This document shows positions 41,446-53,157 of a stretch of 64,000 bases of DNA, in pieces. Positions within the stretch are counted from its first letter, which is position 1. Each line of letters begins with the position of its first letter. Under the pieces are notes generated by a model that had not been told where the DNA came from, made no database searches, and saw only the letters and a program-made list of their open reading frames with translations. The stretch comes from Phorcus lineatus (Eukaryota > Mollusca > Gastropoda > Trochida > Trochidae). Location of the stretch: positions 27,283,158 to 27,347,157 of the forward strand of contig OV121081.1 of the NCBI GenBank assembly GCA_921293015.1. The letters run 5' to 3'. The position numbers and the translations under genes were made by a program.

Positions 41446-42526
41446 CTGGTTGCTCTACTTTTAGAGTATTTCATCTCAGGTTGATCAAAGTTCAAAGATA
41501 AGCTTACTTTCTCAATAAAATCAAATGTTATATGATAGTATTTTAATTAAATGAAAATGAACTTGAAGAAAATTGATTAGTTTGTTTTAGCCAAATGTAT
41601 TTGCATATTGTGAGTTACTTGTTCTTGTTCTATAGTCAGCCGCACTTTAACATTGTGTCGTTTAATACATTTAAGTTTAAAACAACTTCATTAGTTCAAG
41701 GTTATTGAATTATGCTTTCATAAACTTTTGTTTAATCCTATGATTTAATTTAACTATTTTATATGATAACTTAACGATGAGTCTCTGCAATAAATATCTT
41801 CATATATATGAAACGCTTATTGTACTGATGCACATACATTTAAATCGATGTTTCTTAAATTGTGTTAACTATTTAAGAGTGTGCCAAATGTTGGTATGTA
41901 TTTTATTTTCTTTCTTTTCTTACCCATATTCCTGAGATATGGATAAAGAAAGATACCAGTGTGCACATACTGAATTAGTAATTGTATTCATTAATATCAT
42001 GTCGTGGCAAGTTCAAGAAAGGTATAACCTCAGATAGGATTTTTTCCCAGAAGAACAAAGGTGTTCCCATCAGATTTGATAACTAATTTTTTATCAAGAT
42101 TGGTGTTGCATATACAAATGAATGAGCAAACTTAATTATACAAGTGTCATAAATATCGTCAGTAATTTCTGATAACTTATCTTTTATACATGGTATTATT
42201 GTCACTTTTTTTTACCATTTTAACCTTATCGTGATAGAACAATGACTCATATGTATATATATACTGATCAAAGTAAATCTTTATAATGTGTTTTATTTTT
42301 CCAATATTAACGCAAATTTGAATTTTGTCAAAATGAACAGCAAAATTAGGTTCATCCTCCACAATTTACAAGTTGTCGAAAAGTGTAACTTAAAATATAT
42401 TCCATGTCCATAGCTTTTATTATCAATATATGTTAACATCAGTAGCATTATGACATTATCTACAGATATCGGATTAGAGTTCGTGTCTCCATCTCCATCT
42501 TCCATATATGCGACATCCCCAACTTA

Positions 42527-43508
42527 TCATCCTAGGTGTGGACTGCACATGTTCTTAGTACACATGGTACGGACTCCAGGTCCACAGATACACATGTTAC
42601 ACATGTCCGTAGATAGGAATCTCTCCCCAGCATGGTACACCTTCCCATCTCCCCCCAGACATGTCTCCTCCTCCCCTTCCACTAGAGCGTAGGAAAACAG
42701 ATGAAAACAGTTAGAAAGAACAAATCAAGGATTGTTGTAATTGTATTTTACACTATGGTTTACTTGATATATTTAATAAGAATCGAGAAATAAAAACTCT
42801 GAAAATATAGTGTATAGATTGATAAGCATACACAATGATGACTTCTCCCAAAATGATTGATTGTTAAGGTAATTAGGTATTCTAAATAGAGATAATATTT
42901 AATAGAGAATTCAGCATGTTTATGTCGTTTTCCCCGTTATCTGACCCGAAAACGTTTAAGTATCGCCGCGATTACTGCTTCCTTTATGATTGAGTGATAC
43001 GACTTAAAAGTATGAACTGAGCCTTTACTCAGCCTTACTCTGACGATTAGATCATATTAATGCAGTATTCCTATCAGTGAAGGGTAACGAATTTACACAC
43101 TGATGTTTACGTACATGCGTGACAACAGTCCCTTGTCACAAGAGTTGCAATGAAGCCAGTAAGTCCGTTTTTACATGAACAACAAGTGACACATTCATGA
43201 ATCATAATTGAATAATAGACCTATGACCTTATATTATAATAAAATTCTCAATTAAATGCCTGAGGAAACTAGCTACATGTCCTTCTATGTTAAAACATTG
43301 TTGAAATCTTCTCAAAGCATTAACCTGTGTCTATATGTTGATTCAACCTTACAAGATAAGGTTAGTATACAATACATTACAATGCAGATATCATATTATT
43401 ATTCAAACATTATAAATTTTGACAATTAAAATTTGAAGAAGATATATCACTTCCCTTACCTTGGAATAAGATAGAAAGTGAGAGTAAAATAAAGAATAAC
43501 ACCTTCAT
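42527..43508 (-). CDS. Gene C: secreted six-cysteine peptide, acidic N-terminus
   Basis: Exons 43508-43460 and 42681-42527, intron 778 bp, phase 1 (donor GTAAGG, acceptor CTCTAG), encode 67 residues. The signal peptide starts MKVLFFILLS. The mature part begins with an acidic run (VEGEEETC) and has C-x19-C-x2-C-x-C-x7-C-x4-C, ending CTKNMCSPHLG. The pacifastin-type half CNMCICGPGVRTMCTKNMC is intact, with Lys at the possible P1 position. Exon 2 is more GC-rich than its surroundings, and an open frame on the opposite strand at 42,450-42,692 is only its shadow. The gene lies about 200 bp downstream of the stop of gene D, the tightest spacing in the array. Confidence 0.87.
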
Positions 43509-43560
43509 AGATGGAATTGGCACAAAACTTATACACTGATACAACCGTGTGTGGCAAATT

Positions 43561-43584
43561 ATCTTATCTAGGTGCCTATAAACC
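43561..43584 (-). promoter_or_regulatory. TATA-like box and double GATA motif upstream of gene C
   Basis: On the minus strand, GGTTTATAGG (43,575-43,584) is followed by TAGATAAGAT (43,561-43,570), 53-76 bp upstream of the start codon. This is the clearest TATA-plus-GATA arrangement in the family. Confidence 0.5.
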
Positions 43585-43717
43585 ACTATTCATGACCTAA
43601 TAAAATGTTGGCGAGGTAAAATTGTTCAAAATCATCATAAAATCATAAAATATATTCTTAACAAAGAATAACACAAAGAAAAACAGTCATTGTCATTTAA
43701 TATCAGGGTGTTGCACA

Positions 43718-45542
43718 TTAACCGAAAAGGTCAGCACATCTTCGCTGTATCCCTCTGAAGGGTGAGTTTATACAGAAGCACCTGTCACAACTGATGCTTC
43801 CCTGGAAACAGAAGCAGGTGTGACAGCCTTTGCTATCAATAAACTTCTCTCCAGTCTGGAATACTCTTCCATCGTCTGTTGTGCAAGATCCGTCCTTTAT
43901 GGGAGCAGGAGCTAAAAAGAAAAAAGGATTATTTTACTTGTATTTAAGTTTCAGACACAACCGCATTCTTATTCTTACCTATGATTTTCATTGTTAATTG
44001 ACGTCGAGTTGAAACAATAGTTTATCTGTTTTGGTTCTTGGAAATGTTGGGGAAAAGTTATTTCGACTATTTGTATTAGTCAAGTAAGGGGTTAGTCGAG
44101 TTTATAATGTTATGCATGTCCCTCCGTGTTAAGAGCCGCCTATTGACTGACAAGAGACGGTACTCTTTCTTTTGAGGTTCAAGGGAAATGCATTCACTGC
44201 ACTGACTCTCAACTCCCGTGTTTCGAGGAAGGGTGTATTCTAAAAGGAGGCCGATATTTGCGGTATTGTGTTATAAGTGGCTTACGTCTTCCTCATATTG
44301 ATGTTACAGTGTGCAGTATTCTATCAGGAGCAGTGTTATCGTTTGGGTCTCCTTTCACAAAGCAACCTTTACTAAAGTTAAGCTTAACTGTCATCCTTTA
44401 ACATTGTCCTAGGATTACCTTAGGGCTTTGTGAAAGGAGGCCTAGATCTGTAAATCAGGGTACGTTTCAAACCATATTTATAAAACATTCCGACCTGGAA
44501 TAGTTAAAACTTTCCAATAGTATCGCATCTGTAAAAATCTTCACACCTTTGGAAACTTTCAAAAGTTAATGAGGGAAAAGCTTTCGATTTGCATTGAGAC
44601 CATATTTTTAATTCCGTGCTGGTACTTAATAATGGAATGTTCTCTAAACATATTAGCTTAAACATATAACATGTATAGTTATAAAACTATCATATTTCAT
44701 TGTCGTATTAAAGTGATATCGATAAATATGTTTTAACTGAAACATGAATATCACATTAGTTTTTCTAAAAATTACGATGGATACTCTATATAATACAGCT
44801 GCATACCGAAAGTTTGTTCACTTACCACTGAATCGTAGTGCAAATATGATGTAATTTGGGTTTCTTACAACGTCAATAGAACAACTTCAGCAAAACTGAC
44901 AATGGATCACCCACTGTCTATGTGAAATAGCCATTCTTGAACTCACGCAAAAATTAAAAATTTAGAAAGAAGGGGTCATAGTTTCGAAATTTCGATTTCG
45001 TTTAATGTCAAATGAAATGTTCAATATCGATTAAAACCAACCAAATCAGATTGACTTTGTGCTAAGGACTAATTTTTAAAGAAGTAGATAATTTGTAAAG
45101 GATTTTATGGAGAAAAATAAAAATTAGTGTTTTCGGAATTTTGACCCCTGGTTACTTCAATGTCCTGCCGAAACTGTTACGGGTAATTGTGGGGGTATGA
45201 TAAACATTTGCCTTGCCGAAGAATGGATCTGCATATCTGTCTTGAAAATTCAATTATATACGTTTCTTTTTCGCATCGCTACGATACCTCAAAGGCATCT
45301 CAAATTACATGATATTTGCACTAGTATATTCAGGTATGTGAACAAACTTTTGGCATGCAGCTGTACATATGGCTTCTTTGAAACAGCTATATTTTAATTT
45401 TATGACTTCGACAAACGTTTTATCAATGAAATAACCATTTTATTTCTAAATTGGTTTAAAATTGAAAGGTAAAATTAAACTCACCACAGTGTGTGTAAAT
45501 CACAGAGATCAGAACTATGCAAGCAATAATTTGAAGTTTCAT
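43718..45542 (-). CDS. Gene D: eight-cysteine divergent family member
   Basis: Exons 45542-45485 and 43911-43718, intron 1573 bp, phase 1 (donor GTGAGT, acceptor TTTTAG), encode 83 residues, the longest single-domain member. The signal peptide starts MKLQIIACIVL, and cleavage before APAPIKDG is plausible. The six-cysteine frame is kept, C-x19-C-x2-C-x-C-x6-C-x4-C. An extra Cys lies inside the last loop (CDRCFC), and another in a basic tail of about 17 residues (RGIQRRC). The extra pair could form a fourth disulfide. The Thr and the Asn/Gly positions of the pacifastin signature are lost. Two transposable elements sit in its intron. Its poly(A) signal is probably ATTAAA near 43,695. Confidence 0.85.
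44346..44442. mobile_element. Small palindromic MITE in the intron of gene D
   Basis: The left end 'ggtctcctttcacaaagc' and right end 'gctttgtgaaaggaggcc' are inverted repeats of about 18 bp. Between them are further complementary pieces ('aaccttta' / 'taccttag', 'gttaagcttaac'). There is no coding sequence. It is a short non-autonomous foldback element lying wholly within the gene D intron. Confidence 0.72.
44796..45363. mobile_element. Complete non-autonomous TIR element with TA target duplication, in the intron of gene D
   Basis: The left terminus 'cagctgcataccgaaagttt' is matched by the right terminus in reverse complement, 'cagctgcatgccaaaagttt', with TIRs of roughly 33 bp. TA flanks both sides (44,794-44,795 and 45,364-45,365), as for Tc1/mariner-type insertions. 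The 568-bp body holds only short frames, so it is non-autonomous. Related copies are at 13,296-13,720 and from 63,761 to the window end. Confidence 0.85.
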
Positions 45543-45611
45543 TTTCGTTAACTATGGATTGTCTGCTTTGAAGTTATTCCGCTAATGTTGCGTTTATTCC
45601 GATTGACTGTG

Positions 45612-45617
45612 TTATCT
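45612..45617 (-). promoter_or_regulatory. GATA motif fused to a TATA-like string upstream of gene D
   Basis: TATAGATAAC on the minus strand (45,611-45,620), about 70 bp upstream of the start codon, combines a TATA-like string and an AGATAA motif. Confidence 0.4.
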
Positions 45618-45620
45618 ATA

Positions 45621-48600
45621 CTCCCACCATATGTTCACGTGGACAAATGTGGAGCAACACGGATCTTCTTGCATAACGTATTCGATGTAGAAGAGTGCAA
45701 ATATGTACAATATATGATGTAATGGAACAATATTCTAGGATAATAGACTTATTTGTTTGAACATGCATGACATTCCGATTTACAGTTGTTACTCTTCAGG
45801 CACAAATAAGTACCTCAAATCATTTCTCCCTACGTTAACCTTTTTTTTAATTTGGACATTTTTCAAGGTTTAGAAAGTTCCCTAACGCTAAAAAACTAAA
45901 AAGCTACCCTCGAAATTAAAGCCATCATAACGATTTTTGCACAAGAAGGTAGAATGAAGTTGATGAGGCTTCTGTCGTGATCAGACACCATATCTTGTGA
46001 CAAGAAGAAATGTATGTCCTGTTCAAAGTTGAAGTTTTCCCGACGCAAAAGGGGTTGATTGTGGCTTTGTGAATTCTGACTTATGCATTAACATCTCTTA
46101 TTGCCAATCTAATTTTCAAAACATCCACATGGGCTTCTCAATTTCGAGCCCAGAAAGTGAACGAATCAGAACAGATTTTAACTGATAAAGATATGACTTC
46201 AGCTAACTCTGTTGGAAGATTTGTAATTAGTTTACAGCTTCTTTACTATCGGCATACTCGATATATATTGCTCTATCTCCAAATCATGCTATTTGAATGT
46301 ATTCCATTTATTAACAGTAATCAAATGCTTATTTCCATAGCATTCGTTTGTAGATAAGCGTTTTTTAAAACAGTGTTGTTCTTTTATTAATATTTGCTTT
46401 TTCAAATGTTTTTGTTGTGTTTTGTACATGCTGACATTTTTTATGTGTATGATATCAACCTGTGACATAAGACACTATGTCTTTGTGTAGACAATTCAAA
46501 CAAATAACCTGTACGTTTTGCTTTTTGATCAAGTGCCCCTTTATAACTGAGATTGTGAAAAGATAGCAAAAGGTAAACCGAAATATACTATCAGTTTTCG
46601 TCATACTTGTACTATTAGCCAGTTTGAAAAAATGGTATAATTTGGTTATACAAAACCCCGTTCACTTCGTTTCATGCGCTTAACTACATGTGTTACCGAG
46701 CAACGATAGTGAACATAAACATTTTAGGAAGGATAATTAGTTGTATTACCAAGGACGATGTATTAGGTTACGTTGACTTGCCACTTATTTCCGAACATTC
46801 TATGTCTTGCATGCATTCAAATCCTCCTGTTCGCAATACTCAAGGTGCTTACCACAAAATAGTTGTGCTTACATTTTAATTAATTCAAAGTCGAGAGCGT
46901 AGATTTCAAAACAAAATATGTTTTCTTAATTCTACCATGATAACGATTTATGTTCTATGTTCATTCTCGTTAGCTATGTTGTGTCATCTTTGCCCGTTCA
47001 CGATTTTTACAGACTGACATTCATATAGAGATGGCGTATTTGGAATCTCGAATGACGTAAGCAAGCTTCGAACATTACCAACAATTTCCAAATACTTTAA
47101 TGGGAGCTCATTCTGTATAGAAGGTGTTATCATTTCGCGACCGGCGTCAGCGTTCGTAATAATTACTGCAATATTTTAAACATAACGTCTTTATCTGTAG
47201 TTCTGTAGTTTGATTCTTTTGTTAAGATATTCATGCTTACTATCTTTCGTGAAAGAACAGATATTTTTAAAATGTTTACAATTCAAGGTATTTTGATAAA
47301 CTTTGTTGAGAACGTTTCACAATAAAGTAAATTTATAACTTGTTAAAGATACATTATAAAATTCAACTGCACAACATGTTTAATATCACACAAAAACATT
47401 TAAGAACAAGCCTACATACAATTAAAATCTAACTTCATGACCAACCACCTACTAATAAAATTAGAACGATACAAAACAGCTCACTGAGTGGGCGTAAAAC
47501 ACTATTATCAGAAACTTCATCTATCAATGCTCTTATCTCGTAACCGATCCCTCTATGTAAGTGGGTGAAAGTAGTGATGGTTTCACCTGCTTTCTTATCT
47601 GTACTCCCATGATATGTTAGACTTTCATTTAGTCTCTGATAAATGATTCTAATAATTCATTAACCAACATAAGAAGGAAGCCTCCGACTTTTTAAACTTA
47701 AATCTAAACATTCTTTTCAAGAAGTTCCGTAGAAATTAAAATTGATTGACAATATTTTTAACTTCAGTCCAGCACAATATTTACTCATATTTGACCCTCT
47801 CATACTCTTGTCTCTCAGAAACTTTTTCTGTGGAAACGTTCCATTGTAATTTGGGATGTCAGACTCAAGACCTTAAAAGACCCTAAACATCTAAAATTCT
47901 TATAAGGATGAAATCTTGTAAACAGATACTTTGGTCAACGGGACTTATAAATTAGATATGATAACCAATATACCGTTTCAATAATTAACACCTTATTAAC
48001 ATCAAATTTGACTTTACTCTAACAACTAAATGATTTTCATTTTTCAATAATACTTGCTTCCATTTGATGACGATTGACAACAATCAATTCTACTTTTTGA
48101 ATCCTTTGTTTCTGTACAATTCCAAATGGTCACGTTCGAAAAACCGAAGTTGTTGTTACAGCAATCTATATGATCTATCTACTTACAGAGATAATTGTAA
48201 AAAATTAGACAATCTTTTAATCAAATGGGGTCAAGAATTGACTCCTACAGAGTCCGCAGAGGTACAGTTAACAAGAAACGGTTTTTCGAACATATAGATT
48301 TCCATATAACAAACTGCTTTGTTATATGGAAATGAAACGGTTTCATTGATGAATGGCCGCATTCTCACTATATGGTTTAGGATGCCTTGGTTCATACGAA
48401 ATAAATCACCCTTATGTTCGTTGATCTCATTGTCAAGAAAATAATTTGCAATTATATCATTATTTTCATCATAATTCAGCATCTGTTTTCATTTTGGTAC
48501 AAATTCGGACACGGTAAGCCAATTGAGTACTTTATTTACCTAAACTAATCCATATTGTGTGTTTAATCTATATGTACGGGTATTCATATTTATCATTCAA

Positions 48601-48813
48601 CAAAGACCGTTTTTTAAACACGCATAAAAAATCAAGATTTCGGTATGATCATGTTGCAATGAATGCTGTCAGTGTTTCGAAACTATTTGGCACGACATTG
48701 TTCGATGAAAATGCAGCTGGTGCTTAGCTCTGACCACAACAAAACTAGGAAGACTAGAAAATTAAAATGCGAGAACATGGGGTTTTGCGTTTAATTCACC
48801 ATATCTTGATAGT
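45621..48813. other. No gene seen; one hairpin
   Basis: This long gene-free interval lies between genes D and E. At 48,299-48,332 there is a perfect 15-bp-arm hairpin (tttccatataacaaa, 4-base loop, complement). Open frames of 63-83 residues show no domain. No orphan copy of the cysteine-rich exon was found on either strand. Confidence 0.5.
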
Positions 48814-50414
48814 CTACTGCCCAATGCATGCCATCAGCGTACAGAAGACCGCGTTTTTGCCTCCACATCCACAAGAGTTGCATCCATCAGTGGACTTGAA
48901 TTTGTCACCACTCTCGTATACTACGCCATTGTACAGGCACTGGGTCGGTGTCAGGTCTTTCTCTGTGTATTTGAAAAATCATCATACAGAGCTCTTGTAA
49001 AGTGTTGAATCACAAATACGTCACTCAATATAAAAGATAAGGCCCAATCAATATAAAAGTTAAGGCCCATCCCGATTTTCAGGCTTTAAAAATCATGTGC
49101 ATTAGTTTATTAACATTGGACTATCTCAAAATGAAAAGAAATTAAGGTGGTCATTATCAAAATTTGCTGAGGATAGTTTACTGCAAGCAAAGTGGTATCG
49201 CTAAACCAATTGTTATACTGAAAATTAGAAAGGAATATTTGATATTGCATGATGTCATGTCAAATTTGTGTCAGTGAATAGTGAAAGGTGTCAGAAAATG
49301 AATAGGGTATCATCCATAATTTCAAATTTACCGTAATATCCATAACTACCTACTCTAGTATGTAAGATTTGTTTAGCAAGCACCGATGTGAATGTTCATC
49401 CACAAAGTATAATAATAAATGCCGATGAAGGAACAAACGGATCATTTGTGGAGACATTGATCCTCGTCTACTCCAATCTTTTATATACTCTGCATTATAG
49501 CAAGGACTTAATGGTCGATTATGTGGTAAATGTACTATCATTTAAAGCGCGTTTCAAGATCCGTTAAAGATTTTGTTCCATTCGCAAGTGTATATTAACC
49601 ATACTGCAACTTGGAAGTGGCAGTAGCAAGTTGAGTTTTTTTTTGAGAAATAAAGTGATCTCACAAAAACGAAAATAAATGGTACCAATTGCAAGACAAT
49701 ATCATTTAATCAAAAGAAACAGTTCTTAATCAAACGTACCGGTGTTCAGTTAGGCTGTGCTCTTCCATTTACCTACCTCAAATGATTAAAAGGTGTTCAC
49801 ACAAAAATGACCGTTGTCGGGTCCTTTGGAAAAATTATCTAACCCATTTCGAATAAACTATTGTTAATTTGGGCAAATTTGAAGAAATAAATTGAGCAAA
49901 CACATGCCTTGAATATATTTGGTCGAGCCAAAGCAGTAATGAACTCGTGTGTATTCGAAACTTCTCAACGTAGAATTCAGGTAGACTTACAGTCTACTTT
50001 AGATGTGAAGGTAAAACTGACTTAACGTTTCATCGTCAGCAATGCATGTAAGTTTAAATTTTCAAACACCCCTTTAAGAATGATGCGAATAATGACTTTC
50101 TTTTTAAGCAATCATAATTGAGATCCATAAATCATCTGAATATTCGAAATATCAAAGTAAGTTTCTCAATAATCATAATTTAGAATATAAATCAATTACA
50201 TTTTCTTAAGATTTTGTTTTGAAACCACAATAATATGTAACATATAACGGATGTAACTTTAAAACTAAGATTAATTTTTTTTGATTTATATTATAGTCTA
50301 TCATATTAAATGATACATGCTTCTCACGGACATGTTCTAAGGCACATTACCTGAGACAGCAAGGCTAACTGCAACAAATGCAGCAACCAGCATCAGTACA
50401 ATATAAAACTTCAT
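48814..50414 (-). CDS. Gene E: secreted six-cysteine VWC/pacifastin-like peptide
   Basis: Exons 50414-50351 and 48962-48814, intron 1388 bp, phase 1 (donor GTAATG, acceptor ACACAG), encode 70 residues. The signal peptide of about 21 residues starts MKFYIVLMLV. The mature peptide begins EKDLTPTQC and has C-x18-C-x2-C-x-C-x7-C-x4-C, ending CTLMACIGQ. The core KSTDGCNSCGCGG and the VWC-like CLYNGVVYESGDKF match genes F, G and H closely. The glycine of the pacifastin signature is shifted. The residue after CT is Leu, as in chymotrypsin-directed pacifastins. ATTAAA lies about 20 bp past the stop on the minus strand. Confidence 0.88.
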
Positions 50415-50471
50415 GTTTCCTGGCCAGAAGAAACGTGGTCAAGTCTCTATTACAATAAAGACAGATGGTTG

Positions 50472-50477
50472 TTATCA
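50472..50477 (-). promoter_or_regulatory. GATA-type motif upstream of gene E
   Basis: TGATAA on the minus strand, about 58 bp upstream of the start codon. A weak TATA-like ATATAT lies near 50,515. Confidence 0.35.
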
Positions 50478-51915
50478 TGGTTCGTTAGCCAGGCTTTCAA
50501 GGAGTGTATCATGCATATATTCTTTTTCTATTCTTAAAGTGAGCATATGTCCGTTTTCTCGTGTGACATTGGATTGTGTGAAGACAGTGGCTTCTCTTAT
50601 TATCAAGTGGAAAATATATTATCTTCTGTGAATGGTAAATACCCTTGTTTCATTGTGTCGGAAATTTAAAAATATCCTCAAAATTATCCATTTTACATTC
50701 CAGAAGTATATCAAAACGAAGTTCCCACAAGCCGTACATCAAATCATCACAGTAGACAAATATAACCTTCCATCAACACGTTTTACTGTCTCAGTCATGA
50801 AGAATTCATCATCTTAATTACGCTTGGTAATACATAGCCAATTTAGAAACCCGAAATGTTCCAGAACACCAACTCTGTCTGGCGACTAATCAAGACTCAA
50901 TCTAAAGTTTCAAATTCAGTACTTAAAGGCTCGAGAACTGGATTACTGGGGTAGTACCTGAAACATTATCTCTGACAATACCTTTCATCATCACTGATCA
51001 TAAACGTTTCTAGAAATTCATATTCGAGGTTTGACTCTTTGCTTATTTGAAATGAACTTTAAAGTCTCTCGTCATTATGTACCAGGTTTTAAAGGTCCCT
51101 TAGATTAAATAAACCTATAGCACTGGACAGTCGTAGGACGATGACATTAAATTAATGAAGGAAACATTTATTCATCATCATGTGTATAAATGGCATCTTA
51201 TCATGTGCCCTCAACTTTATGTACTGTCAATCTGTAAAGGTAACTAATAAATTTAAATGTTATCACGCATAGACAACAATTACTGATTGCCACAACAATC
51301 ACTGGTGAACTTGATATTTACTTAAATCTTGTGCATTATTAGCAATTACACTGAGAGAGGTTTCAATAAGATAATTTCAGGAATTCCATACTTCATAACC
51401 TACGTTTTGTAATTGTTTCCCAAGTAAATGAAGTATAATCGATGGATTGATTTGAAACCTATCAGTTAAACTTCATTGATTTATATGTGAAATATAACTG
51501 TGGCTGGTTATATGAAACGTTTATCTCTTTCACTATCAAATGAGAATGTATTTATACCTAAGTTAAATTTAAGTCGTTGAAAATAGAATATCAGTATGCT
51601 GGATAATTGCGTTGTACGAGGGTCATAAGTGAATGAGGTAATCAAAGTTTTTGTTTGTGGTGAAAAATAGGTATCCGGTACCATGACTGATACCAAATAT
51701 AAAAGAAATGTTTGTAGAATCACCTTCAGTGGGATCCGAGCAAGTGATCTCATTAAGACATTCAACTGATTGAGTCAAAGAGATAGCCTTGTTGCCATGG
51801 ACTGTAGGAACACTGCTCTAATTTTTTACAAACCAAAACGCATTTGTGCAAGTTGTTTATATTAATGCTCCAAGTAATTTGAGTTTTATAGCTTTGATAA
51901 AAATGTGAATATATG
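50478..51915. other. No gene seen between genes E and F
   Basis: Intergenic sequence with no supported gene. An 85-residue minus-strand frame at 51,508-51,765 has no domain. Confidence 0.4.
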
Positions 51916-52151
51916 AAATGTTAACATAATTTGGAATTACAAACAAGGAAATAGTAATTAACATAATTCTGTTTTAATCCATGAATATTCATCCTTCAAA
52001 TGGAACACCGATACAAGCCATCTCAGTACATATATCAAATGTTAACATAATTTGGAATTAAAAACAAGGAAATAGTAATTATCATAATTCTGTTTTAAGC
52101 CATGAATATTCATCCTTCAAATGGAACACCGATACAAGCCATCTCAGTACA
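51916..52151. repeat. 115-bp tandem duplication covering the 3' end of gene F
   Basis: Units 51,916-52,030 and 52,037-52,151 are nearly identical (a few substitutions) with a 121-bp period. The second unit includes the last 42 coding bases and stop of gene F. The first is a downstream copy carrying the same end of the coding sequence beyond the stop. It is a recent local duplication and does not disturb the reading frame. Confidence 0.92.
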
Positions 52152-53101
52152 GGCCATCATGCCATCTGCACAGAAACACGTGTTGCATCCATCAGTGGAC
52201 TTTATCCCTCCTTCTCCAGAGTTATAAAGCTGACCGTTGTAGTGACACTTATGAGTAATGGATGCTGAAATCGAGCGTGATTGTTTATACACCTCCTTTT
52301 ACCATATTTTAGGAAAGTTATCATATATGTGTGTTTAAAGGTATTTTGTCTCATCTTATCAATATACTAAAAACTATCCTTATAAATGGCAATTTATTTC
52401 TTTAATTTCTATCCTTGGTAATTTGTGTATTTTTGCATTTCAATTATGTCGCTTAACAGGATTTGATCATTTTGTCTTTTTCAAAAGGACGGAAAAGAAA
52501 ACAAGAGATCATGCAGTTTAAACAAACGTCAATAACTTTATACAAAAATGAAATAACAAAACGAAATATCCAGTTGACCCGAAAAGACAAGTCAACAGTA
52601 AATGTATATCATCCGTTTATAACATATACGCCATAAGAGATGCCAGTTTTATTTATTTTGAGAAAATTCAAAATCAATGTCCTAATGTTGTCTTAAAAAA
52701 ACACCACTAATGTATCTCCTGTTTTGCATTGTCCTGCTTAATGCATTGTTATTATAGATTGTATATCTTTCATAAGACATGTAACAGATATATATTTCAT
52801 TAGACAATGAAGGGAATGCCGCGATCTAAATTACTTTTGCATATCAAGGTTGAAAATTGTCTTTTGCATTTCATATAATTCCCTATAAAACATATCAAGT
52901 GGAAAATTCAAAGCTAATCAATCGCAACCGCCATAAAAACGATAATTTATCTTTCCTGATTAATTAGGATTTAAAAGGCGTGCACTACGTTTACTCTTTT
53001 AAAAATGTCCTTTAACAACATCGGACATACATGTTGCTCTTACCAGATTCTGTTGTTGCTGCTACAAAGAGGAGGAACACGGACAGTAGGACAAGCTTCA
53101 T
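52110..53101 (-). CDS. Gene F: secreted six-cysteine VWC/pacifastin-like peptide
   Basis: Exons 53101-53044 and 52264-52110, intron 779 bp, phase 1 (donor GTAAGA, acceptor TTTCAG), encode 70 residues. The signal peptide starts MKLVLLSVFLLF; the mature part begins near ASITHKC. The domain is C-x19-C-x2-C-x-C-x6-C-x4-C, with CHYNGQLYNSGEGG in the VWC-like half and CNTCFCADGMMACTEMAC as an exact pacifastin-signature half. The possible P1 residue is Glu. The C-terminal tail is IGVPFEG. It is most similar to the second domain of gene G and to E. Its 3' end is included in the tandem duplication 51,916-52,151. Confidence 0.9.
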
Positions 53102-53151
53102 TTCTTTCGATGTACAGCTTTAATAAGATGACAGTAACATGTGGTGTTTCA

Positions 53152-53157
53152 CTATCT
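53152..53157 (-). promoter_or_regulatory. GATA-type motif upstream of gene F
   Basis: AGATAG on the minus strand, about 51 bp upstream of the start codon. Confidence 0.3.

Noticed and set aside
42450-42692. 80-residue plus-strand open frame
   Set aside because: It is the opposite-strand shadow of exon 2 of gene C, whose splice sites and cysteine pattern are clear.
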